Source: an uncultured Spirochaetaceae bacterium (GTDB lineage: Bacteria; Spirochaetota; Spirochaetia; Sphaerochaetales; Sphaerochaetaceae). From it: a stretch of 64,000 bases of DNA. Below are positions 1 through 8,839 of this stretch, in pieces. Positions within the stretch are counted from its first letter, which is position 1. Every line of letters starts with the position of its first letter. The position numbers and the translations under genes are program-made. The notes below the pieces were generated by a model. The model saw nothing but the letters and a program-made list of their open reading frames with translations, did not search any database and was not told the DNA's origin. The stretch covers positions 1-64,000 of the forward strand of contig CALXKZ010000085.1 of the NCBI GenBank assembly GCA_944389065.1, written 5' to 3'.

Positions 1-285
1 TATTCTCTCTCTTTCCCTTCGCTCAAAGTCCTAAAGAACCGCACCCACCTTCCGGGTGCCATGACAGATTAGCAGGTATATCCCAGCCTGTCAAGCGCCT
101 CTCTCCCTTCCGCCTTAAAGGCTTCCAGGCTCTTCAGCACCGAGGCTGTATTCTCCACACTTCCCCATCCCTTGTAAAGTACTTTTTAGAAAAATTTTAC
201 ATCTTTTTTACATTTCCTTATATTGTATTAACTTAATAAATTGATTATCCATATTGACATAATACCCCTCTATATACGATAACCC
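1..285. other. Window-edge stretch without a convincing gene
   Basis: I see no complete gene here. A short inverted repeat (GCACCC at 41-46 against GGGTGC at 54-59) could be a terminator hairpin or part of something that continues left of the window. From about 180 to 253 the DNA is markedly AT-rich, as expected upstream of the promoter of the gene at 286. On the minus strand a reading frame of roughly 35 codons ends at a stop near 73-75, but it has no good start and no recognisable family. Confidence 0.4.
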
Positions 286-1644
286 ATGGCTATGGAATGT
301 GACATGACAAAAGGGTCTATACCCCGCCTTCTCCTATCTTTTTCTATCCCCCTGTACTTCGGAAATCTCTTCCAGCAGCTTTACAGCATGGTCGACACAA
401 TCGTCGTTGGTCGCTTTGTTGGGGTTGAGGCGCTCGCTGCGGTAGGATCCACAAGCGGCTTTTCGTTCATGGTTGTCGGTTTTGCTCAAGGACTGGCTGC
501 AGGTTTTTCCGTGATAATCAGCCAGAGGTATGGAGCAAAGGATATGGATGCGATGAGGAAAGCGTATGCGATGAGCATGATCGGATCTGTGCTCATGTCC
601 ATCCTGATCGCTGTATTCTGCTGCATGATGTCGCTTCCATTTTTACGCGTGATCAATACACCGGATAACATAATAGATAATGCCAATTCATACATCTCGA
701 TAATCTATGCAGGAATCGCGACCGCTGTTTTCTACAATCTGTTCTCATCCATACTGCGCGCCGTCGGAGACAGCAGAAGTCCTCTTGCTTTCCTTCTCAT
801 CTCCTCCATCCTGAATATCGTGCTGGATCTGTTTTTCGTTATCGTCATACCATTAGGGTGCAGCGGTGTTGCGATTGCAACTGTGATTGCCCAGGGAGTA
901 AGCGCCGCCATCTCATACATCTATATCGCCAGACGGTTCCCGATGTTCCGCCTCAGGAAGGAAGACTGGCGCTTCGACCCCAATCTGCTTGCAAGGCTGA
1001 TGAAAATCGGAATACCTGGGGCTGTGCAGTTCTCGGTATGCGCAATCGGTGTCATAATCGTCCAGGCTGCGATAAATGATTTCGGAAGCGATACCGTCGC
1101 AGCATACTCAGTCGGGGTGAAGATCGAGAATCTCATCACACAGTTCTTCCCCGCAATCGGAATGGGACTCTCGACATTCGCAGGTCAGAATCTCGGAGCA
1201 GGATTCTTCAGAAGAATAAGGAAAGGTTTCAGATCAGCTTTCATCATAATGGCTGTGGGTGCTGTAGCTTCAATGATCCTTGCCCGTCTTCTTGCGGTTC
1301 CATTCAGCTATCTATTCATGGATAGCAGCACAGCACCGGAGGAGATCACAGCAGAGATCGTGCAATATGTCGACACTGTCGCATGGTTCTTCATCCCGCT
1401 TGGCATGATCTTCATTTACAGAACAGGCTGCCAGGGGCTTGGATCAGGGATCATTCCGATGTTCTCATCCGTTACAGAGCTCGTATTCAGGATAATCGCA
1501 GCATTCACGCTCCCGATCGCATTCGGATACACAGGGCTATGCTTTGCATCCCCCGCGGCATGGGTGGCTGCAGGCTTTGCCCTTCCCTTCTGCTACTTCT
1601 ACCAGATAAGGAAGCTGGAACAGAAAAGCTCTCTTGGCATCTGA
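286..1644 (+). CDS. MATE family multidrug/metabolite efflux transporter
   Basis: Multidrug and toxin extrusion antiporter of the cytoplasmic membrane. It is expected to export cationic drugs or metabolites in exchange for Na+ or H+. The 452-residue product is the normal family length and is almost entirely hydrophobic, with about twelve membrane segments in two MatE halves. The N-terminal stretch PRLLLSFSIPLYFGNLFQQL and the following MVDTIVVGRFVG are typical of family helix 1-2. A TTGACA at 254-259 and a weak -10 (GATAAC 278-283) put transcription close to the start codon, and there is no Shine-Dalgarno site. ATG at 286 and ATG at 292 are both possible starts. The gene is monocistronic and convergent with the tRNA pair. 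The substrate cannot be told from sequence. Confidence 0.93.
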   Translation: MAMECDMTKGSIPRLLLSFSIPLYFGNLFQQLYSMVDTIVVGRFVGVEALAAVGSTSGFSFMVVGFAQGLAAGFSVIISQRYGAKDMDAMRKAYAMSMIGSVLMSILIAVFCCMMSLPFLRVINTPDNIIDNANSYISIIYAGIATAVFYNLFSSILRAVGDSRSPLAFLLISSILNIVLDLFFVIVIPLGCSGVAIATVIAQGVSAAISYIYIARRFPMFRLRKEDWRFDPNLLARLMKIGIPGAVQFSVCAIGVIIVQAAINDFGSDTVAAYSVGVKIENLITQFFPAIGMGLSTFAGQNLGAGFFRRIRKGFRSAFIIMAVGAVASMILARLLAVPFSYLFMDSSTAPEEITAEIVQYVDTVAWFFIPLGMIFIYRTGCQGLGSGIIPMFSSVTELVFRIIAAFTLPIAFGYTGLCFASPAAWVAAGFALPFCYFYQIRKLEQKSSLGI

Positions 1645-1658
1645 GAAAGAAAAGGAAA

Positions 1659-1690
1659 AGCTGCCTAGAAGGATAATCTTCCAGACAGCT
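1659..1690 (-). terminator. Terminator hairpin of the tRNA-Lys/tRNA-Glu operon
   Basis: An imperfect inverted repeat pairs AGCTG-CCTAGAAG with CTTCCAGA-CAGCT. Read on the minus strand it is followed by a T-rich run (CAGCTTTTCCTTTTC), so it fits an intrinsic terminator for the two tRNA genes. It may also stop transcription from the convergent MATE gene, though no T-run follows on the plus strand. Confidence 0.6.
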
Positions 1691-1695
1691 ATTAG

Positions 1696-1767
1696 CATCT
1701 CCTGCGAGGATCGAACTCGCGTTGACGGGATGAAAACCCGTTGTCCTAACCACTAGACGAAGGAGAC
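1696..1767 (-). tRNA. tRNA-Glu (UUC)
   Basis: The minus strand folds as a cloverleaf. The acceptor stem GTCTCCT pairs with AGGAGAT (first pair G-U), and the D-arm starts GTCTAGTGG. The anticodon stem-loop is ACGGG-TTTTCAT-CCCGT with anticodon TTC. The T-arm contains GTTCGATCC, and the discriminator base is G, as expected for tRNA-Glu. No CCA is encoded, because the bases after the discriminator are CTA. It lies 7 bases downstream of tRNA-Lys in the same transcript. Confidence 0.95.
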
Positions 1768-1774
1768 ATTCAAG

Positions 1775-1847
1775 TGAGCCGCACTGGGTTCGAACCAGTG
1801 ACCCACGCCTTAAAAGGGCGTTGCTCTACCTACTGAGCTAGCGGCCC
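1775..1847 (-). tRNA. tRNA-Lys (UUU)
   Basis: The acceptor stem is GGGCCGC/GCGGCTC with one G-U pair. The D-arm is GCTCAGTAGGTAGAGC, the anticodon stem-loop is ACGCC-CTTTTAA-GGCGT with anticodon TTT, and the T-arm contains GGTTCGAACC. The discriminator is A and no CCA is encoded. It is the first gene of the tRNA-Lys/tRNA-Glu transcript. Confidence 0.95.
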
Positions 1848-1909
1848 ATGTCTCCGCTACCGACGCCGGTAACAGTCTGAGAACCAGCTCCTGCAGACGG
1901 CACTGTGTT

Positions 1910-1938
1910 CTTATAAACGAATTATTGAATAATGTCAA
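1910..1938 (-). promoter_or_regulatory. Strong sigma-70-type promoter of the tRNA operon
   Basis: The minus strand carries TTGACA (1938-1933), a 17-base spacer and TATAAG (1915-1910), matching the consensus at 11 of 12 positions. Transcription would begin about 55 bases before tRNA-Lys. Confidence 0.8.
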
Positions 1939-2012
1939 AGGCTTTGTGAAAATTATCCGATGAATTTATCATCAATAAGCAAATTCCGCTCTATACCTGC
2001 TAGAATACTATC

Positions 2013-3014
2013 ATGGTCACCATAAAGGAACTTGCAGAGAAGACAGGAGTATCCAGAGGAACTGTTGACAGAGTTCTCCATGACAGAGGGAGAGTATCAC
2101 CTGAAGTGAGGGCTCTTGTACTGACTAAAGCCAGGGAACTGGGGTATCAGCCGAACAGAGCAGGAAAGATCCTTGCAGCGAGAAAGCAGCCGCATAAAAT
2201 CGGAGTGATTCTCCCTGCAGAGGGAAATCCCTTCTTCATCGATGTCATAAAAGGAATGGAGGATGCTGACAGAGAGTACCATGATCTGGGATTCTCAATG
2301 GAAATCATATCAGTCAGAGGTTTCGACAAGGACAGGCATCTTGCAGCAATAAATACGCTCAAGGATGATGGAGCAGATGCGATTGTCGCAGCAACCATCG
2401 ACTCTCCCGATGTCATAGCAGCGCTGGAGAGTGCCGCAATCCCCTTCTCCGCCGTAAATTCCGATCTTTCTACCGAATCAAGGCTCTGCTATGTGGGACC
2501 GGATTACTATGGAAAAGGAGCGCTCCATGCAGGGCTTCTGGCGATTGAGGGAGGAAAGCGGGGAGGAATACTGATACTCAAAGGCTCGAAGGATATGAAA
2601 GGACACGATGATATCATACGCGGCTTCAGGGATACCATCGTGAAACGTGCCATAAAAACTTCGGTAATCGCCGAGTCCGAGACAGGCGATGATGATGCAA
2701 AAGCAAGATTCATCGTCCAGAGAGAGCTGTCGCTGCACCCTGAGATCGATACGCTGTTTGTGTCTACGGCAGGCATACTCGGTGCACTTGAAGGGGCAGA
2801 AGGAAGAGAGATGCTCATATTCACTTCAGATGATGTGGCTGCGACAAGGGAGCTGATAAGAAGCGGACGTGTGCAATGGACAATCTGCCAGGAGCCTTAC
2901 AGACAAGGGTATGAGAGCATCAGAAGGATGCAGGACTATCTTATCGACGGAAGGATTCCTGAGAATCTGATCACGGAGAACATCGTAAGGATAAAGGAAA
3001 ACCTCCTGACCTGA
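2013..3014 (+). CDS. LacI-family transcriptional regulator, sugar-responsive
   Basis: DNA-binding repressor of the LacI/GalR family (333 residues, normal length). Residues 1-46 form the helix-turn-helix plus hinge (TIKELAEKTGVSRGTVDRVL). The rest is a periplasmic-binding-protein-like sensor domain beginning KIGVILPAEGNPFF. It is convergent with the xylulokinase/isomerase pair. A perfect palindrome lies at the head of that operon (6077-6094), so this is the natural candidate regulator, although that link is inference. The start has no ribosome binding site. An extended -10 (TGC-TAGAAT, ending at 2006) sits 6 bases before the ATG, which predicts a leaderless mRNA. The effector is probably the pentose or deoxyhexose sugar handled by the operon. 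Confidence 0.92.
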   Translation: MVTIKELAEKTGVSRGTVDRVLHDRGRVSPEVRALVLTKARELGYQPNRAGKILAARKQPHKIGVILPAEGNPFFIDVIKGMEDADREYHDLGFSMEIISVRGFDKDRHLAAINTLKDDGADAIVAATIDSPDVIAALESAAIPFSAVNSDLSTESRLCYVGPDYYGKGALHAGLLAIEGGKRGGILILKGSKDMKGHDDIIRGFRDTIVKRAIKTSVIAESETGDDDAKARFIVQRELSLHPEIDTLFVSTAGILGALEGAEGREMLIFTSDDVAATRELIRSGRVQWTICQEPYRQGYESIRRMQDYLIDGRIPENLITENIVRIKENLLT

Positions 3015-3082
3015 AAGGCGGAAAGCCTTTCCAGGCAGGAAGCACATACAGAGAAAAGCTCCTGAAAAAGGGTATCAGGAGC
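3014..3082. terminator. Two hairpins between the convergent LacI gene and xylulokinase
   Basis: AAAGGC-GGAAA-GCCTTT (3014-3030) immediately follows the LacI-family gene. GCTCCTGA...TCAGGAGC (3058-3082) follows the xylulokinase on the minus strand and is trailed there by CTTTTCTC, a fair intrinsic terminator. Confidence 0.6.
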
Positions 3083-3090
3083 ATTTGCCA

Positions 3091-4563
3091 TCAGAGTGAG
3101 TACATAGGAACAGATGCTGCGGCAAGCTTATGCCACTTCTCGTAGAGCTTCATGTACTTCTCATGATTCTCTGCATCTGGCAGAGCGCATCTGGAAGGAT
3201 CGAATGCTATATGCTTTTCCGCTATATCGGAAATATCCCCTCCCTCTTTCAGCCAGAGGCCATGAAGGGCCGCACCGAGAGCTGCGGCTTCAGAAGACAC
3301 AGGAACGCGGACAGGGCATCCTGTCATATCAGCGGCAAGCTGACGCCAGAACGGGCTTTTTGAGCCACCGCCTGTAAGGGTGATCGAAGTGACAGGTATG
3401 CCATTCTCCCGGAATGCCTCCAGGCCCAGCAGGAACTCAAATGTGACTCCCTCCAGCGTTGCCCTTGCGATATTCTCTTTTCTGACATTATCTGGAGTCA
3501 TACCGAAAAGCACACCTTTGCCATTCGGAAGATCGGGAACCCGCTCACCATTGAAGAACGGAAGCATCATCAGTCCATCAGCTCCGATCGGAGCTTTCTC
3601 CGCATCCAGGTCGAACGTCTTCACATCTTCGTCCATGAATGTCCTCATGATCTCAGATGCGACGGTACAGTTCATCGTACAAAGCAGAGGAAGCCATGTA
3701 CCGTGGGATGAGCAGAAGGAAGCAAGCCTGTTCTCCTTATCGTGGAATGGATGCGAGACAGATGAGAAGAGCGTTCCTGATGTTCCGAGGCTCATTGTCA
3801 CCACGCCATCAGAGACAGCACCTGTCCCGATGGCACTCATCATATTATCCCCGCCGCCTGATGCGACAGCGCATTCTGAAGATAATCCCAGCTCTTCTGC
3901 CACCTCCCGTCTTACAGTCCCGATAATGGAAGGAGATGGAAGAATCTCAGGAAGCTTTGAAAAGAGATCGGGATCTATTGCATCGGCAGCAGCATTATCC
4001 CATGTCCCTTTGAATATATCCATAAGCCCAGTTCCGGAAGCATCCCCGCGCTCCATGACCCTCTTTCCAGTAAGGTAGAAATCAAGATAATCATGGGGAA
4101 GCATCACAGTCGCCATCCTTTCATACAGATCAGGATGGTTTTTTCTGAACCAGAGGATCTTGCTTGCTGTATAACCGGGAAGAATCGGATTGCCGATCCT
4201 CTCAGAAAGCGCTTTGCGTCCCCCGAGCCTCTCCTCTATCTCTTGGCATTCAGATGCAGTGGACGTATCGCACCAGAGCTTGACGCTGTAAAGCACAGAA
4301 CCATCAGAGGCAACAGGCACAAAACCATGCTGCTGGCCTGAGACCGATATTACTTCGATGCTCTTCCTGATACCTGCCGGAATCGCAGCAAAGCATTTTC
4401 TTACAGCATCTATCCACCACGAAGCCTTCTGCTCCCTTACTCCCCCTTCTCCGACAATGAGATCAAGCGGAGAGGATCCGGATGCGATGATCTCCCGGCG
4501 GAGGCTGTCATAAACGACTACCTTGATGCTCTGCGTTCCCGCATCGATTCCGGCTGCAATCAT
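3091..4563 (-). CDS. xylB: Xylulokinase (FGGY carbohydrate kinase)
   Basis: Cytosolic FGGY-family kinase that phosphorylates a ketopentose, most likely D-xylulose to D-xylulose 5-phosphate. The 490 residues match the family length. The N-terminal actin-like ATPase half starts AGIDAGTQSIKVVVYD. The substrate loop is SGQQHG and the catalytic Asp region is ASGGGDNMMSAIGTG. The C-terminal half carries LTGGGSKSPFWRQL and EAAALGAALHG. The gene follows the sugar isomerase by 12 bases with a GGAGGAGA ribosome binding site, so the two form an operon. L-fuculose or L-ribulose kinase specificity cannot be excluded within FGGY. Confidence 0.88.
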   Translation of the reverse strand: MIAAGIDAGTQSIKVVVYDSLRREIIASGSSPLDLIVGEGGVREQKASWWIDAVRKCFAAIPAGIRKSIEVISVSGQQHGFVPVASDGSVLYSVKLWCDTSTASECQEIEERLGGRKALSERIGNPILPGYTASKILWFRKNHPDLYERMATVMLPHDYLDFYLTGKRVMERGDASGTGLMDIFKGTWDNAAADAIDPDLFSKLPEILPSPSIIGTVRREVAEELGLSSECAVASGGGDNMMSAIGTGAVSDGVVTMSLGTSGTLFSSVSHPFHDKENRLASFCSSHGTWLPLLCTMNCTVASEIMRTFMDEDVKTFDLDAEKAPIGADGLMMLPFFNGERVPDLPNGKGVLFGMTPDNVRKENIARATLEGVTFEFLLGLEAFRENGIPVTSITLTGGGSKSPFWRQLAADMTGCPVRVPVSSEAAALGAALHGLWLKEGGDISDIAEKHIAFDPSRCALPDAENHEKYMKLYEKWHKLAAASVPMYSL

Positions 4564-4575
4564 ATTCTCTCCTCC

Positions 4576-6057
4576 TCAGAACGGGCACTCGGTGCTATAG
4601 AGCATGCCTTTCGGCTGATTGAACGAGATATCCTTCACACCCAGATATGAGAAAACTGCGTGAAGCGCTCTTCCGGCATGTCCGAATGCAACCGCTCCAT
4701 GGTGCGGATATCTCTTGCCAATGAGCACATGGCGGTAGAACCTGCCCATCTCAGGGATCGCGAATACTCCGATGCCTCCGAAGCTCCTAGTCTTCACAGG
4801 CAGGATCTCTCCCTGGCAGATATATGCCTGAAGCGATGTGTCGGCATTGGAGTGCAGGCGGAAGAATGTGATCTCTCCTGGAGCGATATCACCTTCAAGA
4901 GTTCCCCTTGTGAAGTCCGGAGTGCCGCCGCTCTCAAGTATCCTGTTCTGTATAAGCTGGTACTTTATAGCACCGCCTGAAAGCCTGCAGAATGGAGTGT
5001 TTCCACAATGGAAGCCCATGAATGTATCCTCAAGCCCATAGCTGTACCTGCCCTTTATCTCAGACTCATACATATCACGTGGAACTGTATTGTTTATGTC
5101 GAGAAGCGTCACAGGAGAAGCTGTCACGCATGTACCGATGAACTCTGAGAGAGCTCCGTAGATATCAACCTCGCATGCGACAGGAATGCCGCGTGATGCA
5201 AGACGTGAGTTGACATAGCATGGCTCAAAGCCGAACTGCTCTGGGAATGCAGGCCAGCACTTATCTGCGAATACCACATACTTTCTAGCGCCCTTATGCT
5301 TCTCAGCCCAGTCAAGGAGCGTTATCTCGAACTGTGCCATACGCGGAAGGAGATCGGGGTATGTATCTCCTGTTCCAAGCTCCTCCGCCATCTCCTTCAC
5401 AACTCCTTCGATTCTCTTGTCACCCTCATGCTCACGATAGGAAACCAGAAGATCGAGCTCGCTGTTCTCCTCGATCTCTACTCCGATATCATACAGAGCC
5501 TTGATAGGAGCATTGCATGCAAAGAAATCCTGAGGTCTTGGTCCGAAGGTGATGATCTTCAGATTCCTGATTCCGATTATAGTCCTTGCTACAGGAATGA
5601 ACTCAGAGATCATGCGGGCACAGGATGGAGCATCTCCCACAGGATACTCAGGAATGTACGCTGCAAGCTTCCTCAGACCAAGATTGTAGGAGCAGTTGAG
5701 CATACCGCAGTAGGCATCACCACGGCCATTGATGAGATTATCACCTCTCTCCTCTGCAGCAGCCACATACATGACAGGACCATCGAAATACCTGGCAATG
5801 AGAGTCTCCGGCGTCTCCGGCCCGAAATTGCCGAGGAATACCACGAGAGCGTTGCATCCAGCTGCCCTGACCTCTTCCAGAGCCTTGAGAGCGTCATTCT
5901 CATTCTCGACTACAGTCGGTGACTCGAAAATCTCTATTCCAAGCTTCGCGCACTCCTTTCCTACAGCCTTTCTTCTGTTCTCCGAAATGGAGATGACGAA
6001 GCAGTCTCTGCTGACTGCGATCATACCAAGCTTCACATCTGGGATGTTTCCTGCCAT
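4576..6057 (-). CDS. L-fucose/L-arabinose isomerase family protein
   Basis: A 493-residue cytosolic protein of the fucose/arabinose isomerase superfamily, which interconverts aldoses and ketoses using a divalent metal. The N-terminal Rossmann-like domain begins PDVKLGMIAVSRDCF. A conserved segment LVVFLGNFGPETP is followed by the C-terminal domain with GDIAPGEITFFRLHS. It lies immediately upstream of the xylulokinase, and a shared operator suggests that the two act in sequence, isomerase then kinase, feeding the pentose phosphate pathway. A strong Shine-Dalgarno (AGGAGGAAGG) supports the start at 6057. The exact sugar (L-fucose, D-arabinose, L-arabinose or xylose-like) cannot be decided by reading. 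Confidence 0.8.
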   Translation of the reverse strand: MAGNIPDVKLGMIAVSRDCFVISISENRRKAVGKECAKLGIEIFESPTVVENENDALKALEEVRAAGCNALVVFLGNFGPETPETLIARYFDGPVMYVAAAEERGDNLINGRGDAYCGMLNCSYNLGLRKLAAYIPEYPVGDAPSCARMISEFIPVARTIIGIRNLKIITFGPRPQDFFACNAPIKALYDIGVEIEENSELDLLVSYREHEGDKRIEGVVKEMAEELGTGDTYPDLLPRMAQFEITLLDWAEKHKGARKYVVFADKCWPAFPEQFGFEPCYVNSRLASRGIPVACEVDIYGALSEFIGTCVTASPVTLLDINNTVPRDMYESEIKGRYSYGLEDTFMGFHCGNTPFCRLSGGAIKYQLIQNRILESGGTPDFTRGTLEGDIAPGEITFFRLHSNADTSLQAYICQGEILPVKTRSFGGIGVFAIPEMGRFYRHVLIGKRYPHHGAVAFGHAGRALHAVFSYLGVKDISFNQPKGMLYSTECPF

Positions 6058-6076
6058 AACTTCCTTCCTCCTACGA

Positions 6077-6133
6077 TGCGTGTTCGAACACGCACCATTA
6101 TTCCTAGACTAGTCCACTTTATGGAGAAGTCAA
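6077..6133 (-). promoter_or_regulatory. Promoter and 18-bp palindromic operator of the isomerase-xylulokinase operon
   Basis: A perfect palindrome, TGCGTGTTCGAACACGCA, spans 6077-6094, just upstream of the isomerase ribosome binding site. On the minus strand TTGACT (6133-6128) is followed 16 bases later by TAGTCT (6111-6106), a plausible promoter whose start point would lie next to the palindrome. A site at that position fits repression by a LacI-type dimer such as the product of the gene at 2013. Confidence 0.65.
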
Positions 6134-6204
6134 GATTTTTTATTTTATGATAACCCTGTTTTGACAGCTTTTGTGGCACTATCGGAAGGAAATGGAATAA
6201 TTGA

Positions 6205-6642
6205 CTAACGATGGTAAAGATTCCGGACGATCTCCTCCTGCCTTATGAGCATCGGCTCGGACTGGAAATCATTCGTTTCATGATCATAGCCTTCAAGATG
6301 GAGAATGCCATGGACAAGGAGGCGGAAAAGCTCCTCTTCTGAAGCAACGGAGAAAGCCTCAGCATTCCTTCCCATCGCATCCATTGATATGAACATATCG
6401 CCAAGCTCCTTCTCCTCGCCAGGAAAAGCAGGGAACTCCTCCCCGTCAAGGATGCGGAAAGTGAGGATATCCGTAGGTTCGTCCTTTCCCCTGTAATCCC
6501 TGTTCAGGGCCTGTATCTCATCATCCGATACAAAGTGGACGGAGAACTCACCATCCTCACCCAGATACGAAAGAATCCTGTCGAGGCTGTCTTTGACGGC
6601 TTTTTCATCAATCATTCCATGTTCATCTTCAATAGAGTACAT
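6205..6642 (-). CDS. ybeY: Endoribonuclease YbeY (rRNA maturation)
   Basis: Zinc-dependent single-strand endoribonuclease for 16S rRNA 3' end maturation and ribosome quality control. The metal site HGILHLEGYDH is intact. A longer frame begins at 6678, but it would overlap the preceding gene by 35 bases. I chose ATG 6642 because AAAGGA lies 5 bases upstream and only one base separates it from the preceding stop codon. The resulting 145-residue protein fits family length. It is the last gene of the phoH-pgpH-ybeY run, an arrangement well known in bacteria. Confidence 0.93.
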   Translation of the reverse strand: MYSIEDEHGMIDEKAVKDSLDRILSYLGEDGEFSVHFVSDDEIQALNRDYRGKDEPTDILTFRILDGEEFPAFPGEEKELGDMFISMDAMGRNAEAFSVASEEELFRLLVHGILHLEGYDHETNDFQSEPMLIRQEEIVRNLYHR

Positions 6643-6643
6643 A

Positions 6644-8839
6644 TCAATCCTTTTCGTATTCGATTCTCTGGTGATCACGCCCCATCAGATAGAGTATGAA
6701 GGCTTCCTTGATCTTATCGAGATCATTGATCGTGAGCTGGCTGTTGTTGAGCTGCTTGTAGTTCATCTTGTCTATGATGATTGAATTGATCAGCTTCTCA
6801 TACTTCTGATGGTTGGGGTTCTTCAGAGTCCTGGTCGCAGCCTCTGAGCAGTCAGCAAGCATGACGACAGCGCTTTCCGGGGTTGCAGGGATGCGTCCTG
6901 TGTATCTGAAGTCCTCCTCGCTTACAACAAGAGCCCTGTCCTTCGCTTCGCGGACAGCTTCATTATAGAAGTATTTGATCAGATCATTTCCATGATGCTC
7001 TGAGATGATGTCTATGACCTCCTGAGGAAGCCCTATCTCCTTTGCCTTCTCAACCCCAAGCTTCACATGGGACTTGATGATGGCAGCAGAGAGTGTCTTG
7101 TTTATCTCATCATGGACATTGCGTCCGTTCTGGTTCTCGATGAAGTACTCAGGATGTTCGGCCTTGCCGACATCATGGTAAAGCCCTCCTACCCGCGCAA
7201 TCTCGGCATTTGCACCGATTGCCTTGCAGGCATCATAGGCCATCTCAGCAACATTCTTCGAGTGATTGAACGTACCTGGGGCAACCTGGCTAAGCCTGTT
7301 CAGAGTCGGTGTATCTGTGAACGAAAGCTCATGCAGACGGTAGGATGTAGGAATATTGAAGATCTTCTCCGCTATCGGAAGGACGATTGAGAGAAGTATG
7401 AATGAGACAACGACATTGATCATAGAGACAAGGACGCTTGTCACGATCGCAGAATATGGCAGGCTGTATATCACAGAGACAAGCAGTGTGACAAGAGCAG
7501 ATGAAAGGGATGAGAAGAGTGTCTGATAGATTATGTCCATCCTCTCATTGCCAGAGCGCATGAAAAGCATCGATGAGACTATGACGACGATGAGATAGAA
7601 GAACGTGAAGCTTTTCGATGTAGGATATATGACAGCGCAGCCTGCAAGAAAAAGGCCAAGGGAGAATCCTATCCTTTTGCGGCCTGTCACTGCCGTCGCA
7701 AAGAGCGGAAGGAAGATGAAAGGCAGGAATGGATCGGCATACATCACACCATCTGAAGCGAGCATGAGCACCATGAAGTAAGAAAGAGTGAGCGTGAGCA
7801 CTATCGCTGAAAGGAAGATAGTGAGGTACAGGAAGAGCCTGTATCGGTACTGGATGAAGTAGAAAAGGAGGAATACGGTCATTATGAGGAAGGCCGTGAT
7901 GTAAACAAGATAACCGAATGCCCTTAAAGGCGGGATCGATACAACAGCATTCTCCCTCATCCTGCCGATTGTCCTGAGCTGCTGATCCGTTACGATCGTA
8001 TCGCGGCGGAGTATATAATCCCCCTCCTCGATCTCAACAAGGATCGGAGGCACTGTCTCTGCCGCATTCTCCCTCATCGCAACTGTAAGCACGGAATCAT
8101 AATCGACATTAGGTACGGCATTCATCGCTATTATATCCGCGATAAGATCAGCATTTCCGCTATCGATGTCAGGATGGAGCTCACTGACCCATCCTATGAC
8201 GTACCGGTAGATATCTGAGATGACAACCGCATCATCGATATCTATGACCTTGCCGGCATTCCTGAACGGCACCCCAGAGGGTTCGAGCTGGACCTGGAAA
8301 TAGCCGCCGGATCTTGCAACCTGGATGCCCTCATCGCTGAATATTCCTCCGCTGACAAGCTCGGTCAGGCAGTCAGAGGCAAGGGAAAGAACCAAGGCAG
8401 CTTCATCCCCGGAAAGGGATTTGAGCTTTTTTATGGCAGCGCCGTCGATTTCCGCTCCGCTGTCATTTAAAAATGAGGAAAGATTGCCAGAGGCATAGGC
8501 CTGGCTGAAGTCATTGAAGCGCGTCCTGATGGATATCGATGCTGAGACAGAGTAAGAGAACTGCGGAAGGATGTTCTCTGCCGCTCTTCTGACAGCCTCA
8601 TCGGTAGCAACCTCATCGACATATGAGAAATCCTCAGGCGCGATCACATCCTCATCGGAAAGCTCCCCTGCCCGGTAATCCCTGGATATATCAAGGACGA
8701 AAGCCGGGTTTGCAGAAAGAAGCAGAGGGAAAAGGATGCCGGCAACGCCTGCGAGGAAGATAAGGATAAAAAGCAGCGCCTTCTGCTTCAGGCTGAATAC
8801 GGAAAGCGAATCAGCAATCATCCTTGTCATCTTCATCAT
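6644..8839 (-). CDS. 7TM-HD family cyclic-di-AMP phosphodiesterase (PgpH/YqfF-like)
   Basis: Membrane-bound HD-domain phosphohydrolase of 731 residues. The order is one N-terminal membrane helix (about 18-42), an extracellular 7TMR-HDED domain (about 43-290), seven membrane helices (about 300-480) and a cytosolic HD domain (about 500-700). The HD domain shows FNHSKNVAEMAY, GLYHDVGKAEHP and SEHHG metal ligands. Characterised relatives hydrolyse cyclic di-AMP, and the extracytoplasmic HDED domain senses an unknown ligand. The start overlaps the end of phoH by 29 bases. Two further in-frame ATGs lie just downstream, so the N-terminus is uncertain by a few residues. Translation is probably coupled through phoH and ybeY. 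Confidence 0.9.
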   Translation of the reverse strand: MMKMTRMIADSLSVFSLKQKALLFILIFLAGVAGILFPLLLSANPAFVLDISRDYRAGELSDEDVIAPEDFSYVDEVATDEAVRRAAENILPQFSYSVSASISIRTRFNDFSQAYASGNLSSFLNDSGAEIDGAAIKKLKSLSGDEAALVLSLASDCLTELVSGGIFSDEGIQVARSGGYFQVQLEPSGVPFRNAGKVIDIDDAVVISDIYRYVIGWVSELHPDIDSGNADLIADIIAMNAVPNVDYDSVLTVAMRENAAETVPPILVEIEEGDYILRRDTIVTDQQLRTIGRMRENAVVSIPPLRAFGYLVYITAFLIMTVFLLFYFIQYRYRLFLYLTIFLSAIVLTLTLSYFMVLMLASDGVMYADPFLPFIFLPLFATAVTGRKRIGFSLGLFLAGCAVIYPTSKSFTFFYLIVVIVSSMLFMRSGNERMDIIYQTLFSSLSSALVTLLVSVIYSLPYSAIVTSVLVSMINVVVSFILLSIVLPIAEKIFNIPTSYRLHELSFTDTPTLNRLSQVAPGTFNHSKNVAEMAYDACKAIGANAEIARVGGLYHDVGKAEHPEYFIENQNGRNVHDEINKTLSAAIIKSHVKLGVEKAKEIGLPQEVIDIISEHHGNDLIKYFYNEAVREAKDRALVVSEEDFRYTGRIPATPESAVVMLADCSEAATRTLKNPNHQKYEKLINSIIIDKMNYKQLNNSQLTINDLDKIKEAFILYLMGRDHQRIEYEKD

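Noticed and set aside
1..180. Possible structured RNA (SRP-like or riboswitch) on the minus strand at the left edge
   Set aside because: Only one short hairpin is visible and the SRP core and other known RNA signatures are absent. The element may be cut by the window edge.
3380..4078. 232-codon open frame on the plus strand inside the xylulokinase gene
   Set aside because: It is antisense to a well-conserved FGGY kinase, is Ser/Pro-rich as expected for the complementary frame and has no recognisable domain.
5296..5922. 208-codon plus-strand frame inside the sugar isomerase gene
   Set aside because: Shadow of the conserved minus-strand gene, with no ribosome binding site and no family.
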